Positions 17,637 to 25,978 of a DNA stretch of 64,000 bases are shown piece by piece. Origin of the DNA: Propionibacteriales bacterium (GTDB taxonomy: Bacteria; Actinomycetota; Actinomycetes; Propionibacteriales; Nocardioidaceae); assembly GCA_026392415.1 (NCBI GenBank), contig JAPLCC010000001.1, forward strand, positions 43,083 through 107,082, given 5' to 3'. Each line of letters opens with the position of its first letter. Position 1 is the first letter of the stretch. A program made the translations under genes and the position numbers. The notes beneath the pieces are model-generated. The model had not been told where the DNA came from and did no database searches. It saw only the letters and a program-made list of their open reading frames with translations.

Positions 17637-18329
17637 TCAGGACCAGAGCATCTCGCGGACCCAGACCGGGACGAGGTCGCCCGCGCGACCCTGCCGCGAC
17701 TCGTGGAAGAAGTGACTGCCCTCGCTCGGGTCGAGGTTGAGCTCGAGGGTGCGCGCACCGTGCCGCCGCGCGTGCTGCACGAACCCGGCAGCGGGATAGA
17801 CCGCCCCCGACGTACCGATCGACACGAAGTGGGTGGCCTCGGCCAGCGCATCGGCGATCCGGTCCATCTCGTAGGGCATCTCGCCGAACCAGACCACGTC
17901 GGGACGCAGGTCCTTGACACCGCAACCGGGGCAGGCGGGCTCGTCGAGCAGCGTCCCGTCCCACGGCGACACGGCACCGCACGCCCGACACCTCGCCTTG
18001 AGCAGCTCGCCGTGCATGTGGACGACGTTGCGGGAGCCCGCGCGCTCGTGCAGGTTGTCGATGTTCTGGGTGACGACCAGCAGCGCGTCACCCATGGTGG
18101 CCTCGAGCTCGGCGAGCGCGACGTGCGCCGGGTTCGGATCGACCGTCCGCAACGCAGCCCGGCGGTCATCGTAGAACCGCTGCACGGTGGCCCGGTCGTG
18201 CTCGAAGCCCTCCGGCGTCGCGACGTCCTCGACCCGGTGGCCCTCCCAGAGGCCGTCGGCGTCCCGGAACGTCGGCACTCCACTCTCGGCGGAGATGCCG
18301 GCACCGGTGAGGACGACGATCTGGGGCAC
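17637..18329 (-). CDS. cobB: NAD-dependent protein deacylase, sirtuin (class III, CobB-like)
   Basis: 230-aa SIR2 enzyme that removes acyl groups from lysines using NAD. Motifs: GAGISAESGVPTFRD, TQNIDNLHERAG, catalytic His106 in HMHGE, and zinc cysteines 114/117/133/136. The Tyr53-x-x-Arg56 pair (FYDDRR) is the class III signature that accepts succinyl/malonyl groups, so desuccinylase activity is expected beside deacetylase. GTG start with TAGCCT 6 nt upstream. Confidence 0.9.
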   Translation of the reverse strand: MPQIVVLTGAGISAESGVPTFRDADGLWEGHRVEDVATPEGFEHDRATVQRFYDDRRAALRTVDPNPAHVALAELEATMGDALLVVTQNIDNLHERAGSRNVVHMHGELLKARCRACGAVSPWDGTLLDEPACPGCGVKDLRPDVVWFGEMPYEMDRIADALAEATHFVSIGTSGAVYPAAGFVQHARRHGARTLELNLDPSEGSHFFHESRQGRAGDLVPVWVREMLWS

Positions 18330-18341
18330 GGTCGGAGGCTA
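18330..18341 (-). promoter_or_regulatory. Probable leaderless promoter of the sirtuin gene
   Basis: Minus strand: TAGCCT (18341-18336), 6 nt, GTG at 18329. Confidence 0.5.
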
Positions 18342-18409
18342 CCCGCCGAACGCGTGACGGCGGTCACCCGTCCGCGAATGCCGAAGCCGTCCGGGGGTAC
18401 TTCCTCACC

Positions 18410-18880
18410 ATGAGCCACCTCGCGCGGTACCTGCGCACGCACCTCGCCGGATCCAGCGCCGGGGTCCACCTCTTCGACCGAGCCGCCGGCGGTCTCCCCG
18501 AGCCCGCCGCCTCGGTCATCCGACGGATCCACCGAGAGCTGCTGGAGGAGCGGGAGACCCTGCGCGGCCTGATGGCGGCCGTCGGCGTCCACCCGAACCA
18601 CGTCTCCAACGCGCTGGCCATGACGGGAGAGCGGGTCGGACGGCTCAAGCCCAACGGGAGCCTGCTGCGTCGGACGACGATGACCGATCTCGTGGAGCTC
18701 GAGTCGATGAGCATCGCGCTCGCCGGAAAGCTGAACGGCTGGGAGTCGCTGCTCACCATCGTGGACGACGAGCCGCGATGGAGCCGCCACGAGCTGGAGC
18801 GGTTGGCCCAGCAGGCGCGGGACCAGCGCGACGCCGTACGCGAGCTGCACGCTGAGGCGGCCCGTCGCGCCCTGGGCTGA
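18410..18880 (+). CDS. Conserved hypothetical all-helical protein
   Basis: 156 aa, predicted almost entirely helical, with four amphipathic stretches (LARYLRTHLAG; ASVIRRIHRELLEERETLRGLM; MTDLVELESMSIALAGKL; SRHELERLAQQARDQRDAV), consistent with a four-helix bundle. It recalls ferritin-like or bacterial hypothetical bundles, but no clear metal-ligand set is present. Divergent from the sirtuin across 80 bp. Function not assigned. Confidence 0.7.
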   Translation: MSHLARYLRTHLAGSSAGVHLFDRAAGGLPEPAASVIRRIHRELLEERETLRGLMAAVGVHPNHVSNALAMTGERVGRLKPNGSLLRRTTMTDLVELESMSIALAGKLNGWESLLTIVDDEPRWSRHELERLAQQARDQRDAVRELHAEAARRALG

Positions 18881-18886
18881 GCGACG

Positions 18887-19771
18887 TCAGGCCAGCGGGC
18901 CGTCTTCGGTGAGGTCGAGGCCCATCGGGGACTTCACGGGGATGTCGCCGGAAGCGACGACCGCGGCAGCGATCGGGCGCAGCGCGTTCTGGAGCTCCTC
19001 GAGCTCCTCGTCGGTGAGTCCGTCGTACGCCGGCACGGCCAGGTCGTCGGTCAGGTCCTCGACCTGCCGCTTGGTCGCCGTGCCCGCGACCGTCAGGTCT
19101 CCCGAGGAGTCGACCAGTCCGCGGTCCCCCAGGTCAGAGAGGATCCGGTCCCACTCCTCCTGGCCGAGATAGCGCGCCGTTGCGTAGACCTCGGCCGGTG
19201 TCCGCGTCGCCAGCGCGTGGAACACGTGCGACTCCCGGCCTCCGATCCCGGCGGCCGTGAGGGCGACGACGTGGCCGTCGCCCCGGTGCTCGCGCAGGAG
19301 CGTCGCCGCGTGCCACAACCGGTCCATCGGATCGGTCGGCACCGCGAGTGCACGGTTGGCGGCGAACAACGGCCGTCCGGGGATCGGCGCAGCATCCGCC
19401 GCCCGCATCGCCAGATCGGCCGCTCTCGCGATGTCCAGCGATGCGCCGAGCTCGCCGAGGTGTCGGCGAAGGGCCTCGACCGAACCGCGCTGCCGGGCAT
19501 CGAGCGCTGCATCCGGCGAAGCGAACCCCCAGGCATCGGGAAGGGCACGGCCCACGTGCTCGGCGGTGAAGTTGTAGAACAGCGCGTGGACGAGCTCCGC
19601 GGGTGCCGCCCCGAGCGGCGCGGCCCGACCGGCGAAGTAGCCCATCCAGAATCCGCGAAAACCCGCTTCCTTCAACGCCGCCAGCGGCTCCGGCGAGAAG
19701 TAGGTGACGGCATGGATCGGTTCCAGGAGCCGCCACAGCTCGCGGACAGCACCTCGGCGACGTCGGCTCAT
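18887..19771 (-). CDS. SCO6745-family protein (helix-turn-helix type)
   Basis: 294 aa. Its N-terminus LWRLLEPIHAVTYFSPEP is characteristic of the actinobacterial SCO6745 family. It is helix-rich; the C-terminal part (about 195-250: HALATRTPAEVYATARYLG, DRGLVDSSGDLTVAG) looks like a winged-helix module. No enzymatic motif is seen. I start at the ATG at 19771 because a TAGACC box lies 7 nt upstream; a GTG at 19777 would add two residues. Function unknown. Confidence 0.75.
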   Translation of the reverse strand: MSRRRRGAVRELWRLLEPIHAVTYFSPEPLAALKEAGFRGFWMGYFAGRAAPLGAAPAELVHALFYNFTAEHVGRALPDAWGFASPDAALDARQRGSVEALRRHLGELGASLDIARAADLAMRAADAAPIPGRPLFAANRALAVPTDPMDRLWHAATLLREHRGDGHVVALTAAGIGGRESHVFHALATRTPAEVYATARYLGQEEWDRILSDLGDRGLVDSSGDLTVAGTATKRQVEDLTDDLAVPAYDGLTDEELEELQNALRPIAAAVVASGDIPVKSPMGLDLTEDGPLA

Positions 19772-19937
19772 GACCACCGGTCTACTCCGCCGACGAACGC
19801 TCCGCCAGCCGATGAGGGACTCGTCACTCCGGAGGCGACCTTGCTCGACGGCAAGGCGCTCAACGGCAAGACGATGGTCCGTCGACGACGGGGCGTCGTA
19901 CGATCATGACCTCGACTCGGGAGTCTGGAGTGCCTTG

Positions 19938-20393
19938 ATGAGCAAGATCTGGTTGCTACGCGGTTGTGCCGCCGCTGTCCTCGCCGTCCTCGTCGGCGCC
20001 TGGGCGCTCGGCGTCGCCAACGGCGGAGACTCCTCCTCACCCAAGAAGGAGGCTGGCGACCCCGCGCCGGCCGACACCTCCTCGGTCGCGTCAGACGAGC
20101 CTTCCGCCGTCGAGACGACCGAGCCCGAGGGCGCGAGCACGACCGACGCCACCGAGGACACCACCGAGGACGCGGTCGACGAGCCGACCCCGGACACGGT
20201 GGAGTCCCCGGGCGAGGTCGCCGGCATCGTCGAGACGCAGACGCCTTCCGCGAAGCCCAAGCCGAGGCCTGCCAGCCAGACGCCGAAGCCGTCGAACACC
20301 CCGACCCCCACGCCGAGTCAACCGGCTGACGAGTGCACCGATCTGGCTCACGTCCTCGACTGCGTCCTGGCTCCGATCACTACCAAGCCCTGA
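19938..20393 (+). CDS. Secreted or anchored low-complexity Thr/Pro/Glu-rich protein
   Basis: 151 aa: MSKIWLLRGCAAAVLAVLVGAWALG is a signal peptide or N-terminal anchor. A Ser/Thr/Glu/Asp-rich stretch (about 30-95) and a Lys-Pro/Thr-Pro stretch (about 100-130) follow, ending in a small Cys-pair tail (ECTDLAHVLDC). This is typical of wall-spanning linkers; no domain is recognised. The start at 19938 has TGGAG 8 nt upstream. The upstream 166 bp (19772-19937) show no further element I can identify. Confidence 0.6.
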   Translation: MSKIWLLRGCAAAVLAVLVGAWALGVANGGDSSSPKKEAGDPAPADTSSVASDEPSAVETTEPEGASTTDATEDTTEDAVDEPTPDTVESPGEVAGIVETQTPSAKPKPRPASQTPKPSNTPTPTPSQPADECTDLAHVLDCVLAPITTKP

Positions 20394-20394
20394 T

Positions 20395-21375
20395 TCAGAG
20401 CGGGTTCGCGGCCGCCGTACGTCGTCGGCGCTCCCACCACGAGAAGCCGACCATCACGACGACGACGAGCACCCCACCGGCGATCTCGTCGATGACGTAG
20501 TGCTCGGCGTAGTAGACCAGCGCGAACAGCATGCTGGCGGGATAGAGCACCACGGTCCAGCGCCAGGGGTTGGTGAAGTGGACGACGACCCACCAGGCGA
20601 TGAAGATCGCCAGCGCCGAGTGCAGTGACGGCATGGCCGCTACCTGGTTGCCGATGGCCGAGAGGTCCTGCTGGGCCGTCGTCCCGGCACCCGGGCTGGT
20701 CGAGCGGGCCGACGCAGTGAGGTCGAACCAGCCCCGTCCGGTGATCCGGGAGACGTTGTCGGTGAGGTAACCGTCGCGCGCGGCCATCCACGGCGGAGCC
20801 ATCGGGTAGAGGATGTAGCCCGCCACCGAGAGCAGCGTGATCGCCAGATAGCGCCGCATGTAGGGGATCCACGCGCTCCGGTTGCGCTTCCACAGCACCG
20901 CGCCGATCGCGAGTGCGGCGAAGAAGTGCGAGTAGTAGACCGTTGTCAGCACGACGTCGTACCAGCGTGGCGACAAGGACTGTCGGCACGGCACCGCGCA
21001 CAGCTTGGCCTGCAGGTATTCGGTCGGCAGCGTTCCGCCGAATAGCCAGCGGTCCGCCTCGATGGGCCACGTGAAGCTCACGTCGAAGGCGCCGAGGTTG
21101 TCGGAGACCCCGCGGCTGTAGAGGTACAGCAGGAGGACGGCGAACGGCGGCCACCAGTCCCGCAGGAAGGCCACGTGTTCGCGCACCGGGCGGCGTACGT
21201 CGTAGGCGACTGTGGCCAGCCAGAGGATGATCACGACCTGGTAGCCCTGACGAGGCAGGCCCTTGACCTCCATGTAGGCCACCAGCCCGACGATGAAGGC
21301 GGCGACACCCGCCACCCGGACCAGGTCAACCGGCCGCGGGGTGGACTGCACTGCTTCCGCTTCACCACCCGTCAT
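20395..21375 (-). CDS. PAP2-superfamily membrane phosphatase (Aur1/Ipt1-like)
   Basis: 326-aa integral membrane protein with about six helices. Lipid-phosphatase/phosphotransferase signature: SLHS (250-253, His252) and AEHYVIDEIAGG with His292 and Asp296, the nucleophile/relay positions of PAP2 enzymes. Order and spacing fit the Aur1/inositolphosphotransferase-like branch, which in actinobacteria acts on envelope lipids; the real substrate is unknown. It ends one base from the convergent preceding gene. Confidence 0.85.
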   Translation of the reverse strand: MTGGEAEAVQSTPRPVDLVRVAGVAAFIVGLVAYMEVKGLPRQGYQVVIILWLATVAYDVRRPVREHVAFLRDWWPPFAVLLLYLYSRGVSDNLGAFDVSFTWPIEADRWLFGGTLPTEYLQAKLCAVPCRQSLSPRWYDVVLTTVYYSHFFAALAIGAVLWKRNRSAWIPYMRRYLAITLLSVAGYILYPMAPPWMAARDGYLTDNVSRITGRGWFDLTASARSTSPGAGTTAQQDLSAIGNQVAAMPSLHSALAIFIAWWVVVHFTNPWRWTVVLYPASMLFALVYYAEHYVIDEIAGGVLVVVVMVGFSWWERRRRTAAANPL

Positions 21376-21421
21376 GACGACCTCACGCAGGGCAGGGTAA
21401 CCGTCGGCCCTTGACCGCCTT

Positions 21422-21453
21422 GCGGCCGCACACCGACGAGGGTGTGCGGCCGC
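21422..21453 (-). terminator. 13-bp perfect stem-loop after the RTX gene
   Basis: GCGGCCGCACACC (21422-21434), loop GACGAG, GGTGTGCGGCCGC (21441-21453). It starts 18 bp beyond the RTX stop codon on the minus strand; no U tract follows, as is common in actinobacterial terminators. Confidence 0.75.
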
Positions 21454-21471
21454 GAGGGGCGTTGAGGTGAA

Positions 21472-22203
21472 TCAGTGGAAGGTGTCAGCAGCGTTCTTGT
21501 TGGTGACCGCGGGGTCGAAGTTGTCGATGTCCACGTTGTCGCGGTTGGCCGCGGTGTGCTCGATGGCGTCCTTCACGGTGAACTTGTCCTTGCCCGTTCC
21601 ACCGACGAGGTGGTCGTAGGCCGGGGTGACCTCGCTGGACTGGATGATGTCGTCGCCGGCCTGGCCCTCGACCCAGTCGGAGCCCTCGTAGCCGTTGAGG
21701 TAGTCGTTGTCGTCGCCGCCATAGAGCTCGTCCGAGCCGTCGTTCACGCCGTTGCCGGCGAAGCTGTAGAGGGTGTCGTTGCCCTCCTCACCGCGGATGA
21801 CGTCGTCGCCGGTGCCACCGTTGATGAAGTCGTTCTCGGTGCCGCCCATGATGAAGTCGTCGCCCGCCTCGCCCTCGACCTTGTCCATACCGCTGCCGGT
21901 GTAGATCTCGTCGTTGCCGGCGCCGCCGTACACGGTGTCGGCGCCGGTGCCGGACAGGACCTCGTCGTCGCCGCCGGAGGCGAAGATCGTGTCGTTGCCG
22001 GAGGTGCCGTAGATCTTGTCTGCGCAGGCGGTGCCGTAGGTGGTGACCCCGGGCTTCGCGACGATGATGTTGACCTCGCCGCAGCCGGACCCGAAGGTCG
22101 GGCCGGCATCCGCAGCGGTGCCGGTGGCGGTGAGGCCGACGACGGCGGTGGCGCCGACGAGGGCGAACTTGGCGGCGAAGCGGAATGCGGTGCTGGTGGT
22201 CAT
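21472..22203 (-). CDS. Secreted RTX-type calcium-binding repeat protein
   Basis: 243 aa. Sec signal peptide (MTTSTAFRFAAKFALVGATA..., cleavage near AADAG), then about a dozen nonapeptide repeats GGxGxDxUx (for example GTSGNDTIF, GGAGNDEIY, GGTGDDVIR) that form a Ca2+-binding beta-roll. The tail DHLVGGTGKDKFTVKDAIEH closes the roll. No catalytic domain is attached and no type I secretion genes are nearby, so it is exported by Sec and folds on meeting external calcium. Start 22203 is supported by AAGGA upstream. Role unknown. Confidence 0.85.
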   Translation of the reverse strand: MTTSTAFRFAAKFALVGATAVVGLTATGTAADAGPTFGSGCGEVNIIVAKPGVTTYGTACADKIYGTSGNDTIFASGGDDEVLSGTGADTVYGGAGNDEIYTGSGMDKVEGEAGDDFIMGGTENDFINGGTGDDVIRGEEGNDTLYSFAGNGVNDGSDELYGGDDNDYLNGYEGSDWVEGQAGDDIIQSSEVTPAYDHLVGGTGKDKFTVKDAIEHTAANRDNVDIDNFDPAVTNKNAADTFH

Positions 22204-22282
22204 GGCGTGTCCTTGGAGTGTGAAGGTCTGCTCCGGACGTCTGCCGGGCTCAGGGGTAAGAGCACCGGCCCGGCCAGACCTT

Positions 22283-22294
22283 GCAAGAACTTGC
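22283..22294. promoter_or_regulatory. Short palindrome upstream of the RTX gene
   Basis: GCAAG-AA-CTTGC, perfect, about 80 bp before the RTX start in a 123-bp intergenic gap. Possible operator; nothing else supports it. Confidence 0.3.
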
Positions 22295-22326
22295 GCGCCA
22301 GATCTGCTCAGTGGCATCGGAACCGA

Positions 22327-23712
22327 TCAGGCGACGAGACCGACCAGGAAGACGCCGACACCGATCAGGGCGCACAGACCCAGGGTGCGCAGGGGGCTCC
22401 AGCCGCGCCCGAACATCACGGCGATCGCCACCGCGGTGATGGCGAAGGCGACCGGGTCCCAGGCACTGAGCACCGGAAGATCCAGGTGCAGGATCCCTTC
22501 GTCGACCGATCGCGTGCGGTCGAAGAGGTTGTGCAGCGCGAAGAAGACCGCAAGGTTCGCGATCACGCCGACGACGGCGGCCGTGATGCCGGTCAGCGCG
22601 GCGGTGAGGTGCTGGTTGTCGCGCAGCCTTTCGACGTACGGCGCACCGAGAAGCACGAACAGGAAGCACGGCACGAAGGTCACCCAGGTGACCAGCAGCG
22701 ACGCGAGGACGGCGGCGACCCAGGGATCCAGGGAGCCGGGGCTGCGGTAGGCACCGACGAACGCGACGAACTGCACCACCATGATCAGCGGCCCGGGCGT
22801 CGTCTCCGCGAGGGCCAGCCCGCGGACCATTTCGCCCGGTGCCAGCCAGCCGTAGACGCCGACGGCTTGCTGGGCGACGTACGCGAGGACGGCGTACGCG
22901 CCGCCGAAGGTGACGACCGCGGCACCGGAGAAGAACAGTCCCTGGTCGACGAAGACGTCGGTGTCGGTGACTCCCGCCAGCAGCACGAACGCCACGACCG
23001 GCGCTGACCACAGGATGAGGCCCAGGGCGATCGTGCCCGCAGAACGGCTTAGCGAAGGCAGTTCGTGGTGCAGGGCGTCGTCACTGATCAGGGGTTCGGG
23101 GCCGTCGGCGGCGCCGTGCGCAGGTGCCACCAGCAGGGCGGGGAAACGCCGGCTCAACAGCCACCCGACCAGACCCGCCGCGAACACGACCGCCGGGAAG
23201 GGCACCGCGAAGAGGGTGAGAGCGACGAAGGACGCGACGGCGAGGGCGACGAGCAGAGGGTGGTGCAGCGCGCGCTTCCCGACCCGCTGCACCGCGTGGA
23301 TGACGATCGCGATGACCGCCGGCGCGACGCCCGCGAAGAGAGCCGTGATGAAGTCGCTCTCGCCGTACCCGACGTAGATGCCGGACAGGGCCAGCAGGGC
23401 GACCATCCCGGGGAGCACGAACAGGCCACCGGCGATGAGGCCGCCGCGGATGCCGTTGAGCAACCAGCCGGTGTAGATGGCCAACTGTTGCGCCTCGGGG
23501 CCGGGCAGGAGCATGCAGTAGTTGAGCGCGTGCAGGGACCGCTTCTGGCCGATCCAACGCTTCTCGTCCACCAGCTTGTGCTGCATGACCGCGATCTGGC
23601 CGGCCGGACCACCGAAGGTCTGCAGGGAGATCGAGAACCAGGCCCGGGTTGCCTCGCCGAGCGGGATGACGTCACCGTCCGTGGGGTGCGCCGTGGATTC
23701 GGGAGTGGTCAC
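22327..23712 (-). CDS. chrA: Chromate transporter ChrA
   Basis: 461-aa CHR-family efflux protein with two homologous CHR halves. The first opens with SLQTFGGPAGQIAVMQHKLV and contains LPGPEAQQLAIYTGW; the second has VTFGGAYAVLAYV and ETTPGPLIMVVQFVAF. It expels chromate using the proton gradient. No chrB regulator is adjacent. The 96-bp gap 23713-23808 upstream holds an imperfect dyad GGGTTC...GAACCC of doubtful meaning. Confidence 0.92.
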   Translation of the reverse strand: MTTPESTAHPTDGDVIPLGEATRAWFSISLQTFGGPAGQIAVMQHKLVDEKRWIGQKRSLHALNYCMLLPGPEAQQLAIYTGWLLNGIRGGLIAGGLFVLPGMVALLALSGIYVGYGESDFITALFAGVAPAVIAIVIHAVQRVGKRALHHPLLVALAVASFVALTLFAVPFPAVVFAAGLVGWLLSRRFPALLVAPAHGAADGPEPLISDDALHHELPSLSRSAGTIALGLILWSAPVVAFVLLAGVTDTDVFVDQGLFFSGAAVVTFGGAYAVLAYVAQQAVGVYGWLAPGEMVRGLALAETTPGPLIMVVQFVAFVGAYRSPGSLDPWVAAVLASLLVTWVTFVPCFLFVLLGAPYVERLRDNQHLTAALTGITAAVVGVIANLAVFFALHNLFDRTRSVDEGILHLDLPVLSAWDPVAFAITAVAIAVMFGRGWSPLRTLGLCALIGVGVFLVGLVA

Positions 23713-23808
23713 GCGGGTTCCATCCGTTGAAGAGTCCGCGGCCGCGAACCCAGGCCGATCAGTAGTACCAGGGGAGAACTCGGGGATGGCTCAGCAGCAG
23801 ACAGAGCC

Positions 23809-24432
23809 TCAGTCGCGCGGCACCAATCCGCCGATCAGCATCTCGGCGAACATCTCACCGATCTCGGAGGGAGACAGGCTGCCGTCCAGATGAAGCCAGG
23901 TGTGCGTCCAGGCGCCGGTACCGATGATGCCGAATGCGATGACGCGTGCCGGGCCGATCCTGCGGAAGGATCCGTCGTTCATCCCGTGCTCGATGAGATC
24001 GACGAAGTAGCGCTCGAACTCCTCGCGCTTGCGCTGGATCTCCTCGAACGTGCTGCCGGACAGGAACCGGCGCTCCTGCAGGAAGACGGTGATCTCGGCC
24101 TTGTAGACCGCCATCGGCTCGAGCAGCGCTTCCCTGATCAGCTTGCGCAGGCGCTCATCGGCCGGCAGACCGGGCTCGGACATCACGGCCCGCGCCCGGG
24201 ACAGCTGATGGTCGATGAACTCGTCGTGGACGCGCTGCAGCAGCTCGTCCTTGCTCTGGAAGTGGTGGTAGAACGCGCCCTTGGTCAGGCCCGCGGCGTC
24301 GACGATGCTCTGCACCGACGTGCTGGCGTAGCCCCGCGTCTCGAAGAGCTCAACTCCCGCCTTCACCAGTGCGTTGCGAGCGCCCTCGGGATCGCGAAGC
24401 CTCTTGCGGGGCGTGGTCGCGGCTTCTGGCAC
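23809..24432 (-). CDS. TetR/AcrR-family regulator
   Basis: 207 aa with the helix-turn-helix TSVQSIVDAAGLTKGAFYHHF (about 38-58, split here between SIVDAAGLTKG and AFYHHF) and an all-helical ligand domain. It is the last gene behind MaoC, two acyl-CoA dehydrogenases and an ABC importer, so a role in regulating this catabolic region by an acyl-CoA or pathway ligand is plausible. A perfect dyad lies 16 bp upstream of its start. Whether it also reads the ACCGAC-N2-GTCGGT sites is open. Confidence 0.88.
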   Translation of the reverse strand: MPEAATTPRKRLRDPEGARNALVKAGVELFETRGYASTSVQSIVDAAGLTKGAFYHHFQSKDELLQRVHDEFIDHQLSRARAVMSEPGLPADERLRKLIREALLEPMAVYKAEITVFLQERRFLSGSTFEEIQRKREEFERYFVDLIEHGMNDGSFRRIGPARVIAFGIIGTGAWTHTWLHLDGSLSPSEIGEMFAEMLIGGLVPRD

Positions 24433-24447
24433 GGCGGGTACCTCCTC

Positions 24448-24468
24448 ACTGGAGTTTCGTCCTCCAGT
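24448..24468. promoter_or_regulatory. Probable autoregulatory TetR operator
   Basis: ACTGGAG-N7-CTCCAGT, perfect 7-bp arms, immediately upstream of the tetR start at 24432. Unrelated to the ACCGAC-type sites of the island. Confidence 0.55.
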
Positions 24469-24486
24469 TTCCGACTGATCGGTACG

Positions 24487-24939
24487 TTAGCAACCCGGCC
24501 GGGTACGCACCACGTTGACCATCTCTCCGTCGTGCACGACCTCGTCGTGCTGGTTGAGGACCTCGACTCGCTGGACCACGATGCCGCGCACGCCGTCGCT
24601 GGTCGCCCGGGCCTCCTCAACCGTCGTTCGGGTCCGGACCGTGTCGCCGATGTGAACCGGCCTGCGCATCGCCCATTTCCTGATCTCCACGAAGGCGACG
24701 AACGCCTCGCCGACAAAGGGCAGCTGACCCCGCTGTCCGGTCGCGATGGACAACACGAGCGCCCCGTGGACGAGGCGGGCGCCGAAGCGGGAGCGGGCGG
24801 CGTACTCGGCGTCGACGTGGAGCGGGTGGAAGTCGCCGGACACGCCACAGAAGGCGACCACGTCGGCCTCCGTCAGCGTGCGTCCCGTGCTGGTCCACAC
24901 GCTGCCAGTGGACAGGTCCTCGAACCAGAGTTCACTCAC
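24487..24939 (-). CDS. MaoC-like dehydratase (hot-dog fold)
   Basis: 150 aa, single hot-dog domain of (R)-specific enoyl-CoA hydratase type. The motif DFHPLHVDAEYAARSRFG followed by VHGAL contains the Asp...His catalytic pair of the hydratase 2 signature. The GTG start at 24939 overlaps the upstream ACAD stop by 4 bp, so it is coupled to the dehydrogenase pair and probably hydrates their product. Confidence 0.85.
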   Translation of the reverse strand: MSELWFEDLSTGSVWTSTGRTLTEADVVAFCGVSGDFHPLHVDAEYAARSRFGARLVHGALVLSIATGQRGQLPFVGEAFVAFVEIRKWAMRRPVHIGDTVRTRTTVEEARATSDGVRGIVVQRVEVLNQHDEVVHDGEMVNVVRTRPGC

Positions 24940-25976
24940 GCGGATGTCCCGTCGACGAGGCGGCACCACAGAGAGGTGAGGCCCGCGGCGTCGACTTCGC
25001 CGCCGAGCTCGGCATCCCAGTCGGCGCCGGTACCGAACTCGCTGCGCCACGCCAAGGCGGGCATCGAGAACCGGTGCAGATCGTGCTCCCGCGTGGTGCC
25101 GATGGCACCGACCACCTGGTGGGTCGCACGCGTCACCGGCCCGACGGCGTGAGAGCTGCAGGACTTCGCGACCGCGACCGCCGTCCGCAGCGTGCTCAGG
25201 TCGCTCGCGGTCTCAGCCACCCCGATCGCGGCACCCACCGCGGCGCGCGCCAGTGACGTCTCGGACGCGGCATCGGCGAGCATCGCCTGCACCGCTTGGA
25301 AGGCAATCAGCGGGCGCCCGAACTGGATCCGCACCGCGGCATGCTCGACGGCCATGTCGACGCACCTCTCGAGGGCACCGACGATCTGCACCGCCCGCAA
25401 CAGCGCCCCCCGGACCTGGAGCTCCGAGAGGTCCGTCGGAGCCAGCGGTGCGCGCAACACAGTGTCGGGGACGTGGGTCCGGGCCCGGCGTGACCCAGCG
25501 AGACGACCTTCAATCGACCAGTCCAGATCGCAACTGGGGTGCCGCGACACGGTCGCGCCGTCCTCGCCGATCTCCACAAGCAGCGTCACGTCGACCTCGG
25601 CTCCCCACGGTACGTCGACCGGGTGCCCGCGGCGCGCGACACCGACGCTCAGCACCTCACTTCCCGCCTGCCACCCGCACCGGTCGGCGAGCCATCGGCC
25701 CAGAAGGTCGTGCTCCCCCAGCGGCAGCTGGATGCCATGGCGAGCGGCCGCGCGGTGCAGCGTCCACATCTCCGGCCACGGAGCACCGGAGCCACCGCGG
25801 TCCTCGGGCGTGGTGAGCAGCGTCAGGCCGAGTCCCTCCATCTGCGACCAGGTGTCACGGTCGAAGCCTGCCGAGGGTACGACGTACCCGACCTTGGAGG
25901 CCCGATCGGCGAACAGCCGATCCACCAGGGCGGCGAAGTCCGGGTCGACGTCGAGCCCGGTGATCTTGTCGTCCAT
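24936..25976 (-). CDS. Acyl-CoA dehydrogenase, small/non-classical subunit
   Basis: 346 aa, shorter than the usual 380. The first half is diverged; the C-terminal helical half is recognisable (QFGRPLIAFQAVQAMLAD, HQVVGAIGTTREHDLHRF). Such proteins form alpha2beta2 heterotetramers with a neighbouring full ACAD in steroid side-chain degradation (FadE28/FadE29 type). The partner gene ends 2 bp upstream. Probably contributes FAD binding rather than the base. Confidence 0.8.
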   Translation of the reverse strand: MDDKITGLDVDPDFAALVDRLFADRASKVGYVVPSAGFDRDTWSQMEGLGLTLLTTPEDRGGSGAPWPEMWTLHRAAARHGIQLPLGEHDLLGRWLADRCGWQAGSEVLSVGVARRGHPVDVPWGAEVDVTLLVEIGEDGATVSRHPSCDLDWSIEGRLAGSRRARTHVPDTVLRAPLAPTDLSELQVRGALLRAVQIVGALERCVDMAVEHAAVRIQFGRPLIAFQAVQAMLADAASETSLARAAVGAAIGVAETASDLSTLRTAVAVAKSCSSHAVGPVTRATHQVVGAIGTTREHDLHRFSMPALAWRSEFGTGADWDAELGGEVDAAGLTSLWCRLVDGTSA

Positions 25977-25978
25977 CC

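Noticed and set aside
22283..22294. GCAAG-AA-CTTGC as an SOS (LexA) box
   Set aside because: The actinobacterial LexA box is of the GAAC-N4-GTTC type; this does not fit.
23713..23808. Dyad GGGTTC...GAACCC before chrA as a ChrB-type operator
   Set aside because: Only 6 bp arms, 27 bp or more apart in GC-rich DNA; no chrB gene present.
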